A stretch of 7,758 nt of DNA from Nanobdellota archaeon (GCA_023137655.1 JAGLOT010000023.1:1-7758); one strand, 5' to 3'. Numbered from the stretch's first letter, positions 1 to 5,484 are shown. A program made the numbers and translations. Notes: generated by a model from the sequence alone, not told the origin.

Positions 1-602
1 CCTGATATGGCGTTCTGGGGCAAGAGCATTCGGAAGTCGACTTCGAGTTGATCTGTTGCATCGATTGCTGTAAGGTTAGTACAGATCTGGTCGACATCAG
101 GCGTCAAACCGGTAAAGTTAGTGTAAGTCGTGTTTGCTGCACCAACACACCCTTCGTCACCAGTAACGTTAGTGACCTTGTATGCGAGCCATGAGTCATC
201 AAGAGGGCCATCAAGGAATGTACCGCCTTGTTTTGTTACTTCTCCTAAGTCTGAGATGTTCACACTCACATCAGCATCGACGTTACCATCGTTTTCGACA
301 ACCATCGGCGCACCTGGAGCTACAGTACAAGCAGCACCAGTATTATGGGTGCCCTCCGTATCGATAATGTAATCTTGCGTAGTACTTGGTGAACAAGTAA
401 ATGACGCGGCACCACCGGTTGCGACGTTGATGGAGACTGTTGCTCCAACGTTTACAGATACAGTTCCAGCGTCAGAGTATGCTTGACCGGTAATCTGTGT
501 TGGACCTTTGGCCAGTTCGTTGAGACTAATCATCGTTCCTGCTATTGACACAACGATTGCTGCGACTAGAAACATTGCTAGTGTCTTGTTTGAGATATCC
601 AT
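1..602 (-). CDS. Membrane-anchored, probably glycosylated surface protein (partial, runs off left edge)
   Basis: The reading frame starts at ATG 602-600 and stays open for 200 codons to the window edge, so the C-terminus is missing. Residues 7-27 form one hydrophobic helix, and everything after it is Thr/Val/Ala/Asn/Asp-rich, beta-type extracytoplasmic sequence. Four cysteines (C70, C92, C152, C174) could form two disulfides. Five N-glycosylation sequons fall within 62 residues (N115, N145, N157, N162, N176), as expected of an archaeal cell-surface glycoprotein. The start is supported by a GGAGG Shine-Dalgarno site 9 bases upstream, inside the end of the preceding gene. The N-terminal helix resembles that of the upstream protein (K-x-TL...IxxSxxGT), so the two are likely distant paralogues. 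Base composition is much richer in GC than the genes on the right. No enzyme motif is visible and the function is unknown; a structural envelope or pilus-like role is inference. Confidence 0.8.
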   Translation of the reverse strand, partial: MDISNKTLAMFLVAAIVVSIAGTMISLNELAKGPTQITGQAYSDAGTVSVNVGATVSINVATGGAASFTCSPSTTQDYIIDTEGTHNTGAACTVAPGAPMVVENDGNVDADVSVNISDLGEVTKQGGTFLDGPLDDSWLAYKVTNVTGDEGCVGAANTTYTNFTGLTPDVDQICTNLTAIDATDQLEVDFRMLLPQNAIS

Positions 603-606
603 TGTT

Positions 607-837
607 TTATTCCTCCGCGACTATGTTTACTGCTACCATGCCAGAAACAGATACTGGTTGTGGTGGCGCTTGTATATTGACAGTGACTTCTCCTGAGGTA
701 GAAGATTCCGTTGGACCATCTACACCGAGCTGTTGACTTGAGGCTTCATTTATGACAGTCCAAGTCCCCAGCAATGAGATGATGATGGTTAATACTACTA
801 ACACAAGAAGTGTACTTTTCGATAGGTCTTCGCTCAT
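607..837 (-). CDS. Small single-pass membrane protein, first gene of surface-protein operon
   Basis: This is a 76-residue protein with a short charged N-terminus (MSEDLSK), one hydrophobic helix at about residues 9-29, and a Ser/Thr/Gly/Pro-rich tail of about 45 residues that probably lies outside the cell. There are no cysteines and no catalytic motif. The helix (STLLVLVVLTIIISLLGTW) has the same K-[ST]-TL...IS..GT pattern as the next gene. Its stop codon lies 4 bases before that gene's start, and its last codons carry the downstream Shine-Dalgarno site, so the two are almost certainly co-transcribed. The start codon lies about 25 bases from a minus-strand TATA box (866-858), consistent with a leaderless mRNA beginning at or next to the ATG. 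Short proteins of this layout are common in DPANN genomes, but I cannot assign a role. Confidence 0.75.
   Translation of the reverse strand: MSEDLSKSTLLVLVVLTIIISLLGTWTVINEASSQQLGVDGPTESSTSGEVTVNIQAPPQPVSVSGMVAVNIVAEE
612..616 (-). promoter_or_regulatory. Shine-Dalgarno site for the partial surface-protein gene
   Basis: GGAGG on the minus strand overlaps the last codons of the 76-aa gene and ends 9 bases before the ATG at 602. It fixes that start codon and shows that translation inside the operon uses an SD site although the operon's first gene looks leaderless. Confidence 0.75.
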
Positions 838-857
838 TCTCAGTTACACACTCACTA

Positions 858-866
858 TATTTATAG
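858..866 (-). promoter_or_regulatory. TATA box of the surface-protein operon
   Basis: The minus-strand sequence CTATAAATA matches an archaeal TATA box. Its centre is about 25 bases before the ATG at 837, predicting transcription to start at or beside the start codon. Confidence 0.6.
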
Positions 867-930
867 AAAGGATGCTCGTTATTGTCTTATTTATATGTTT
901 CGCTTTTTCACAACTATACATCAGTTAATT

Positions 931-938
931 TTATAAAG
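931..938 (+). promoter_or_regulatory. TATA box of the tRNA pair
   Basis: TTATAAAG lies about 30 bases before the 5' end of tRNA-Asn, predicting transcription from around 958-962 with a short 5' leader for RNase P-type processing. It diverges from the minus-strand promoter about 70 bases away. Confidence 0.6.
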
Positions 939-965
939 CGACAAGCAATCGTGAACCTCTAGTAA

Positions 966-1085
966 GCCTCTGTAGCTTAGCGGTAGAGCGTGCGGCTGTT
1001 AACACAGCATTTACGGTGTCAAAAACGCTGTAAAGTTGTTGCCGTAACCGCAAGGTCGCCGGTTCGATCCCGGCCGGAGGCGCCA
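966..1085 (+). tRNA. tRNA-Asn(GUU) with anticodon-loop intron
   Basis: The full cloverleaf can be folded by hand. The acceptor stem pairs 966-972 with 1075-1081 (one G-U), with discriminator G1082 and an encoded CCA at 1083-1085. The D stem pairs 975-978 with 986-989. The anticodon stem pairs TGCGG (991-995) with CCGCA (1048-1052). The T stem pairs 1058-1062 with 1070-1074 around a TTCGATC loop. The loop begins CTGTTA, giving anticodon GUU at 998-1000. About 45 bases then interrupt the loop after position 37, the classical archaeal intron site. Removing them leaves a 75-base tRNA including CCA. It is transcribed with tRNA-Ile, which starts 2 bases downstream. Confidence 0.95.
1002..1046 (+). 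other. Intron of tRNA-Asn (position 37/38)
   Basis: The insert is about 45 bases. Its core folds into a 9-bp hairpin (1010-1018 with 1026-1034, two G-U pairs, 7-base loop). The cut points can slide because A bases flank both ends, but every register gives the same mature anticodon loop. The bulge-helix-bulge is imperfect: 996-999 can pair with 1041-1044 with one mismatch, so a relaxed splice motif is likely. Confidence 0.85.
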
Positions 1086-1087
1086 TA

Positions 1088-1206
1088 GGGCCCGTAGCTT
1101 AGCCTGGAAATCCACTAACCGTGCAAAGAGCAAGGCATTGGTTGGGCATTAGAGTGCTCGACTGATAATCGAGTGGTCCCGAGTTCAAATCTCGGCGGGC
1201 CCACCA
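1088..1206 (+). tRNA. tRNA-Ile(GAU) with D-loop intron
   Basis: The acceptor stem pairs GGGCCCG (1088-1094) with CGGGCCC (1196-1202), followed by A1203 and an encoded CCA (1204-1206). The anticodon stem CTCGA/TCGAG (1157-1161 and 1169-1173) encloses loop CTGATAA, so the anticodon is GAU. This loop is uninterrupted. The T stem pairs 1179-1183 with 1191-1195 around TTCAAAT. The D arm begins GCTTAGCCTGG (1097-1107), but its 3' half TTAGAGT only appears at 1149-1155. About 41 bases therefore interrupt the D loop right after the GG pair. Removing them restores a normal D arm and a 78-base tRNA including CCA. Confidence 0.93.
1108..1148 (+). other. Non-canonical intron in the D loop of tRNA-Ile
   Basis: The exon/intron region folds as a near bulge-helix-bulge. 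Central helix GCCT (1102-1105) pairs with GGGC (1144-1147). A 3-base bulge GGA (1106-1108) follows. Intron helix AATC (1109-1112) pairs with GGTT (1140-1143), one G-U. Cutting after the second bulge base gives the 5' boundary after 1107. The 3' boundary is 1148 or 1149; both leave an acceptable D loop (ending TTA or TA). Confidence 0.8.
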
Positions 1207-1240
1207 TTTTTTATAACTTGCCCACCAGGCTTGTTTTTTT
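1207..1240 (+). terminator. Oligo-T terminators after the tRNA pair
   Basis: Two T runs, T6 at 1207-1212 directly after the encoded CCA and T7 at 1234-1240, match archaeal oligo-T termination. Only a 3-bp hairpin (1220-1222 with 1228-1230) lies between them, so no stem-loop terminator is claimed. Confidence 0.55.
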
Positions 1241-1290
1241 CTTAATTTTTATCTTAAATACAATTTTGTTGAATTAACTCTAAAGAAACA

Positions 1291-1298
1291 TTTATAAT
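1291..1298 (+). promoter_or_regulatory. TATA box for the ACT-domain gene, pointing to a start at 1320
   Basis: TTTATAAT begins 29 bases before ATG 1320, the same spacing as at two other genes in this window. It predicts leaderless transcription from 1320 and argues that the ACT gene begins there rather than at ATG 1417. Confidence 0.6.
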
Positions 1299-1319
1299 AA
1301 AATAAATATTATTAGATAT

Positions 1320-1433
1320 ATGGAAAATCCCACTTTGAATGAGATAATTAAATCAAGTCCTGTAATCGTCCATAGTGGACGTTATGCTTACCTTAAAGGG
1401 GCTGAAAAAGAATTAAATGGCCATTTTTATTAG
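1320..1433 (+). CDS. N-terminal fragment of ACT-domain protein (frameshifted from the next ORF)
   Basis: A 37-codon frame starts at ATG 1320 and ends at TAG 1431-1433. Its end, with the pattern SGRYAYLKG...LNGHF, reads like the first strand of archaeal ACT-domain proteins related to the CASTOR/ACT_7 family. The next ORF, in the +1 frame, continues that family exactly where this one stops (FISQDDDEITIIT). The shift falls at or near T5 at 1424-1428: skipping one base gives NGHFISQ and slipping back two gives NGHFFISQ. A TATA box 29 bases upstream of the ATG supports this as the real gene start. It is best read as the front of one roughly 131-132-residue protein. A sequencing or assembly error, a genuine mutation and programmed frameshifting are all possible; the sequence alone cannot decide. 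Confidence 0.65.
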   Translation: MENPTLNEIIKSSPVIVHSGRYAYLKGAEKELNGHFY

Positions 1434-1716
1434 CCAGGATGATGATGAAATCACAATTATAACTGAAGAAAAGAATCTTATTAATACTAAATATGAAAAA
1501 GAAGTAAAATGGTTCAAATTATTTGAATTCAAAGTTTCAATTCCTTTCCTTGCGCCAGGTTTCTTAGCTAAAATTTCTAAAACAATTGCAGATAAAAACC
1601 TAAATATTGTAATTGTTTCAACCTTTTCTAAGGACTATGTCCTAATAAAAGAAATAGATTTTGAAATAGCTATTAAAGCACTTGAAGATATGGGATTTTC
1701 CATTAAAGTAGAATAA
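1417..1716 (+). CDS. ACT-domain (CASTOR/ACT_7-like) protein, main part
   Basis: The frame open from ATG 1417 encodes 99 residues. Residues 4-17 (FISQDDDEITIITE) and 36-95 (FKVSIPF.APGFLAKISKTIA...NIVIVSTFSKDYVLIKEIDFEIAIKALEDMGF) match the two-part ACT fold of small stand-alone ACT proteins, which bind amino acids or related ligands as dimers; the ligand here is unknown. The first strand of the fold is missing from this ORF but present in the overlapping 37-codon ORF in another frame, so ATG 1417 is probably internal. If the shift is real, 1417 could still act as a coupled restart giving a truncated protein. It is followed by a T6 run (1754-1759). The neighbours give no pathway clue. Confidence 0.75.
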   Translation: MAIFISQDDDEITIITEEKNLINTKYEKEVKWFKLFEFKVSIPFLAPGFLAKISKTIADKNLNIVIVSTFSKDYVLIKEIDFEIAIKALEDMGFSIKVE

Positions 1717-1753
1717 TAACACCTAACATGGGCAATAATATTACCTACAACTC

Positions 1754-1759
1754 TTTTTT
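1754..1759 (+). terminator. Oligo-T run after the ACT-domain gene
   Basis: A T6 run lies 37 bases after the ACT stop codon and upstream of the next TATA box, a suitable place for archaeal oligo-T termination. No hairpin precedes it. The rest of 1717-1807 shows no ORF of note and no recognisable remnant of helicase sequence. Confidence 0.35.
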
Positions 1760-1807
1760 CCACAAAAACCATATAGAATAAGCTCACAAGACATCATTCC
1801 ACAATAA

Positions 1808-1815
1808 TTATAAAG
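1808..1815 (+). promoter_or_regulatory. TATA box of the truncated helicase gene
   Basis: TTATAAAG starts 28 bases before ATG 1836, giving a predicted transcription start at the ATG (leaderless). An in-frame stop at 1821-1823 excludes any upstream extension of the gene. The promoter is therefore matched to the truncated start. Confidence 0.6.
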
Positions 1816-1835
1816 CACAATAAGTAACAAAAATT

Positions 1836-3377
1836 ATGGCATTAACAGAATCAACAGAAATATCACTTGAGTTGTCTCATAAAACTATAAATAAAGGAAA
1901 ACAGGCAATTATATTTGCAAATACCAGACGTTCTGCAGAGAAAACAGCTGAAGAACTGGCTAAGACTATTAAAGAATCTAATATTGAGTTAGAAGAACTA
2001 GAATATGAGATTTTACATGCCCTATCTAGCCCAACAAAACAATGCAAAAGATTAGCATATTGTGTTAAGAAAGGGATTGCTTTTCATCATTCTGGTTTAG
2101 CTCCAAAACAAAGAGAACTAATTGAAGATGCTTACAGAGAAGGAAAAGTAAAAGTTATTGCAGCAACACCTACTCTTGCTTATGGTTTAGACCTACCTGC
2201 TTTTTCTGTGATTTTGCAAAATTTAAGGAGATATAGTAGTCAAGGATTAAGATATATTCCTGTTTTAGAATACTTGCAAATGTCTGGTAGGGCCGGAAGA
2301 CCAAAATTTGATAATTATGGTGAATCCATTGCTATTGCAACTTCTGAAAAACAAAAAGACGAATTAACTGAAATCTATCTGAAAGGTGTGCCAGAAGATA
2401 TTTATTCTAAATTAGCAGCAGAACCTGCTCTGAGAACTTACACCTTATCATTAATTGCAACTGGTTTTGCAGGAACAAAAGATGAATTATTAAAATTTTT
2501 TAGTAAAACATTCTGGGCACATCACTATGGTGATATGTCTCAAATAAATGTAATTGTGAGTAAGGTTTTAGATATGCTAGAAGAATATGGGTTCTTGATT
2601 CTTAAGGGCAATTCTGATTTTATTTCAATTGGTGATGATATTAAAATTAAACCAACTCCCCTAGGGAAAAGAGTTGCAGAACTTTATCTAGATCCTTTAA
2701 CAGCAGATAAAATAATTACTGGTTTGAAAAAGGCAGATAAAAATACTAAAACTCTTGCATTCCTGCAGTTGATTTCTAATACTTTAGAGTTGAGGCCTTT
2801 GTTAAGAGCTAAAAAATCAGATGAAGAATTACTTGATTTAACATTAAATGAATATGATGGTGAATTACTACAAGATTATGTTGATTATGAATATACTGGA
2901 GAAAGACAAGAATATTTGAACTCCCTGAAAACTGCTTTATTTTTATTTCATTGGGTTAATGAATCTAATGAAGAAAATTTATTAGAGAAATTTGATGTTA
3001 GGCCAGGTGAAATCTCTGTGAAATTAAAAACTGCAGATTGGTTAATTTATGCTTCTGTTGAATTGGCTAAAGTTCTAGGATTAACAGATATATTTTCAGA
3101 ATTAATGAAATTAAAAGTTAGAATTAACTATGGTGTAAAAGGAGAATTACTTGCTTTATTAAAATTAAAAAATATTGGTAAGGTAAGGGCCAGAAAATTA
3201 TTTAGTAATAACATAAAAGATATTGGTGCTGTGAAAAGAGCAAACTTTGATATACTAGCACAATTAATTGGAAATAATATTACTGTAAATATTAAGAAAC
3301 AGGTTGGCCAGGATTTTTCAAAGATGAAAGTTAAGAAAAGTAAAAGAACTGGTCAGACAAGCATTCTAAAATATTAA
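1836..3377 (+). CDS. Hel308-family (Ski2-like) DNA helicase lacking RecA domain 1
   Basis: The 513-residue product matches Hel308/Hjm from the second RecA domain to the C-terminus. Visible parts are motif IV AIIFANTRRSAE (24-35), FHHSGL (83-88), motif V ATPTLAYGLDLP (110-121), motif VI QMSGRAGRP (148-156), a winged-helix segment (about 195-285), the helical ratchet domain (about 285-430) and a helix-hairpin-helix (about 432-482). The tail ends QTSILKY, resembling a PCNA-binding PIP box. Full-length Hel308 is about 700 residues. The roughly 200 absent residues are exactly RecA1, with the Q motif, Walker A, DExH box and motif III, so this chain alone should not hydrolyse ATP. The break lies in the linker between the RecA domains. 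No frameshift remnant is seen upstream, an in-frame stop lies at 1821, and a TATA box suits ATG 1836. It may be the C-terminal half of a split helicase, a derived accessory protein, or a remnant. Full-length Hel308 unwinds lagging strands at stalled forks. Confidence 0.85.
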   Translation: MALTESTEISLELSHKTINKGKQAIIFANTRRSAEKTAEELAKTIKESNIELEELEYEILHALSSPTKQCKRLAYCVKKGIAFHHSGLAPKQRELIEDAYREGKVKVIAATPTLAYGLDLPAFSVILQNLRRYSSQGLRYIPVLEYLQMSGRAGRPKFDNYGESIAIATSEKQKDELTEIYLKGVPEDIYSKLAAEPALRTYTLSLIATGFAGTKDELLKFFSKTFWAHHYGDMSQINVIVSKVLDMLEEYGFLILKGNSDFISIGDDIKIKPTPLGKRVAELYLDPLTADKIITGLKKADKNTKTLAFLQLISNTLELRPLLRAKKSDEELLDLTLNEYDGELLQDYVDYEYTGERQEYLNSLKTALFLFHWVNESNEENLLEKFDVRPGEISVKLKTADWLIYASVELAKVLGLTDIFSELMKLKVRINYGVKGELLALLKLKNIGKVRARKLFSNNIKDIGAVKRANFDILAQLIGNNITVNIKKQVGQDFSKMKVKKSKRTGQTSILKY

Positions 3378-3383
3378 CATAAA

Positions 3384-3393
3384 TTATATAAAG
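3384..3393 (+). promoter_or_regulatory. TATA box upstream of purA
   Basis: TTATATAAAG starts 6 bases after the helicase stop codon and predicts transcription from about 3413-3416. That gives purA a 5' leader of roughly 30 bases, unlike the leaderless genes around it. A second TATA-like stretch at 3425-3432 is too close to the ATG. Confidence 0.45.
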
Positions 3394-3435
3394 AAACTTA
3401 TTCTCCTATTATTTGGAAGGGGTGTATAATATATT

Positions 3436-3440
3436 GGTGA
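3436..3440 (+). promoter_or_regulatory. Shine-Dalgarno site of purA
   Basis: GGTGA, complementary to the archaeal 16S rRNA 3' end, lies 6 bases before ATG 3447 and supports that start, in keeping with a transcript that has a leader. Confidence 0.5.
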
Positions 3441-3446
3441 ATTATT

Positions 3447-4877
3447 ATGGTTAATAGAATTGTTGTTGGCACTCAGTGGGGAGATGAAGGTAAAGGGAAA
3501 ATGGTTGACGTTCTTACTGCAGAAGCAGATGATGTCGCTCGTTTTCAAGGTGGAGCAAATGCAGGACATACAGTTGAAGTAGGGAATGAAAAATTTGTTT
3601 TACATTTAATGCCCTCAGGAATTGTACATAAAGAGTATAATAAGAGATCTTATATTGGTGCAGGTGTTGTAGTAGATCCAAGGGCATTAGCTATTGAAGC
3701 ATCATATCTTGAAAATAGAAATATCCAATTAGAAGATAGATTATTTATAGATAATGTAGCACATGTTATTTTACCTCATGAAAGAATTCTAGATGTAGCA
3801 AAAGAATTTGCAAGAAAGAAAAATGGCTCTGAAATTGGAACTACTGGTAGAGGGATTGGTCCAACTTATATGTATCAAAAAGAACGTTCTGGTGTAAGGA
3901 TGCAGGATTTATTAAATCCAGAAAAATTAAAAAATCAAATTGAAGAATTTTCTGAAAAAGTAAGACACCGATTTAATGAATTAGGTTTAGATAAATCTGA
4001 TTTAAAAAAGGTTTTAGAACACTTAACTCGTGAAGAGACTAGAGCAAATCAACAAATTTTAGAATTAGGAATTATTCAAAAAGAAGATGTTGATTTTATG
4101 AAATATTTTAATGGGGATGATCTAAATAACAACATAATTTTTGAAGACTTAAGTAAGTTAGGTGAAAAATTTAAACCTTATTTGAATAATGTTTCCTTAT
4201 TATTAAATCGAGCAATTGCAAGTGGGAGAAATATCTTAGCTGAAGGTGCTCAAGGAACCTTTCTAGATAATATTCATGGAACTTACCCTTATGTAACAAG
4301 TTCACAAACAATAGCTGGTGCAGCATTTACTGGTTTGGGTATTGGCCCACTTTGTATTGATGATGTTATTGGAGTAACTAAAGCTTATACTACAAGAGTT
4401 GGCGGGGGCCCATTCCCAACAGAATTGTTTGATAAGGTGGGTGCATATCTTGCAGACAAAGGGCAGGAAGTTGGTGCAAGTACTGGAAGATCAAGAAGAT
4501 GTGGATGGCTTGATGCAGTTATGTTAAGAACTGCTACAAATTTAAATGGTTTAACTGGAATAGCAATAACTAAATTAGATGTTTTGAGTGGCCTGCCCAA
4601 ATTAAAAATTTGTACTGCTTACCAATGTAATGGCCATACTTACAAAACAGTACCTCAATCACTTGATGAATTTGCAAGAGCAAAACCGATTTATGAAGAA
4701 CTTGATGGTTGGACAGAAGATATTTCAGGCATTAGGCATTTTGAAGATTTACCAAATAATGCTCAATCATATGTTACAAGAGTAAAACAACTTATGAGGG
4801 AATCTGAGAGTCCTGCAAGACCAAAAATATTTGCAGTTTCTGTAGGCCCAAAAAGATCGGAAATAATAAGATTATAA
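3447..4877 (+). CDS. purA: Adenylosuccinate synthetase
   Basis: It catalyses the GTP-dependent joining of IMP and aspartate to adenylosuccinate, the first step from IMP to AMP, in the cytoplasm. The 476-residue sequence carries the GTP/IMP loop GTQWGDEGKGK (8-18) and QGGANAGHT (34-42). The catalytic pair D13 and H41 sit at the numbers known from E. coli. Further signatures are GTTGRGIGPTY (131-141), EGAQGTFLD (266-274), HGTYPYVTSS (277-286), TRVGGGPFPTEL (316-327), TGRSRRCGWLD (346-356), TKLDVLSGL (375-383) and VGPKRSE (466-472). It is longer than the usual bacterial enzyme (about 430) and much longer than the short euryarchaeal forms (about 340). The extra length sits between residues about 155 and 255 as a charged, helical stretch before EGAQG. 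All active-site motifs appear intact, so it should be functional. Its stop overlaps the next start (TAATG), implying a two-gene transcript. Confidence 0.97.
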   Translation: MVNRIVVGTQWGDEGKGKMVDVLTAEADDVARFQGGANAGHTVEVGNEKFVLHLMPSGIVHKEYNKRSYIGAGVVVDPRALAIEASYLENRNIQLEDRLFIDNVAHVILPHERILDVAKEFARKKNGSEIGTTGRGIGPTYMYQKERSGVRMQDLLNPEKLKNQIEEFSEKVRHRFNELGLDKSDLKKVLEHLTREETRANQQILELGIIQKEDVDFMKYFNGDDLNNNIIFEDLSKLGEKFKPYLNNVSLLLNRAIASGRNILAEGAQGTFLDNIHGTYPYVTSSQTIAGAAFTGLGIGPLCIDDVIGVTKAYTTRVGGGPFPTELFDKVGAYLADKGQEVGASTGRSRRCGWLDAVMLRTATNLNGLTGIAITKLDVLSGLPKLKICTAYQCNGHTYKTVPQSLDEFARAKPIYEELDGWTEDISGIRHFEDLPNNAQSYVTRVKQLMRESESPARPKIFAVSVGPKRSEIIRL

Positions 4878-5473
4878 TGAAAAAAGTTGAAACAGGAGAT
4901 GGAACAATAACTCTTTTTAGTGAGGAGTATGACCAACCATTTCATAGTAGATCTGGTGCTTTAGAAGAATCTGAGAAAAAATATATTGTTCCTTGTAAAG
5001 TTAAAGAAGGAGATTTAATTTTAGATGTTGGTTTTGGTTTAGGTTTTAATGTTGCAGCTGCTTTGGAGAAAAAAGCAAAAGTTATTTCTTTAGAAAAAGA
5101 TGAAACTTTGTTTAAGGAAATTCAAGAATTAGATTTACCTTTGGATTCTTATCAGTTAGTTAAAGATGTTGCTAATGGTTTAGAAGATGAACGATTAAAG
5201 ATATTAGTGGGTGATGCAAGAGATACTATTAAAACTATTAATGAAAAGTTTGATGCAGTTTTCCATGACCCTTTTTCTCCTCCGACAAATCCAGAACTTT
5301 GGACAGAAGAGTTTTTTCTTGAAGTTAAAAAAAGGATGAAAAAGGGTGCAATACTTGCTACATATAGTTATGCAAGAGTAACCAGGGATAATCTAAAGAA
5401 AGCAGGATTTAAAGTTATTGATGGGCCAATTGTTGGGCGAAGAAGCCCAAGCACTTTAGCTATAAATGAATAA
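4877..5473 (+). CDS. MnmC-like SAM-dependent tRNA methyltransferase (methyltransferase domain only)
   Basis: This 198-residue Rossmann-fold methyltransferase has SAM-binding motif I LDVGFGLGFN (49-58), the acidic ribose-binding strand end SLEKD (71-75), GDA (112-114) and the signature DPFSPPTNPELWTEEFF (131-147). An N-terminal FHSRSGALEES (22-32) corresponds to the YHS..GA..E motif of the MnmC family. MnmC methyltransferase domains convert nm5(s2)U to mnm5(s2)U at tRNA wobble position 34. The oxidoreductase domain of fused bacterial MnmC is absent, as in the stand-alone MnmC2 type. The ATG shares one base with the purA stop (TAATG), suggesting coupled translation; no strong SD is seen. The family call is firm. 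The exact substrate is inferred, because archaea usually lack the MnmE/MnmG system that makes the bacterial substrate, so a related 5-substituted uridine is possible. Confidence 0.82.
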   Translation: MKKVETGDGTITLFSEEYDQPFHSRSGALEESEKKYIVPCKVKEGDLILDVGFGLGFNVAAALEKKAKVISLEKDETLFKEIQELDLPLDSYQLVKDVANGLEDERLKILVGDARDTIKTINEKFDAVFHDPFSPPTNPELWTEEFFLEVKKRMKKGAILATYSYARVTRDNLKKAGFKVIDGPIVGRRSPSTLAINE

Positions 5474-5484
5474 ATAGGTAAATT

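Noticed and set aside
130..736. Several plus-strand ORFs of 60-80 codons
   Set aside because: They lie opposite the minus-strand surface-protein genes, which have a TATA box, an SD site, membrane helices and sequons. The plus-strand products have no coherent features.
1220..1230. GCC/GGC stem-loop before the T7 run as a hairpin terminator
   Set aside because: Only 3 base pairs form and the flanks do not extend them. Archaeal oligo-T termination needs no hairpin.
1717..1835. Possible remnant of the missing helicase RecA1 domain
   Set aside because: Only 119 bases are available, with an in-frame stop at 1821, and I found no Walker A or DExH-like coding in any frame. Deletion debris is not supported.
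3384..3569. Minus-strand ORF across the purA start
   Set aside because: It overlaps the purA promoter and highly conserved N-terminus. The product is low-complexity, with no promoter or motif.
4385..4945. Two minus-strand ORFs within purA and the methyltransferase
   Set aside because: They are antisense to conserved purA and methyltransferase coding sequence and have no initiation signals.
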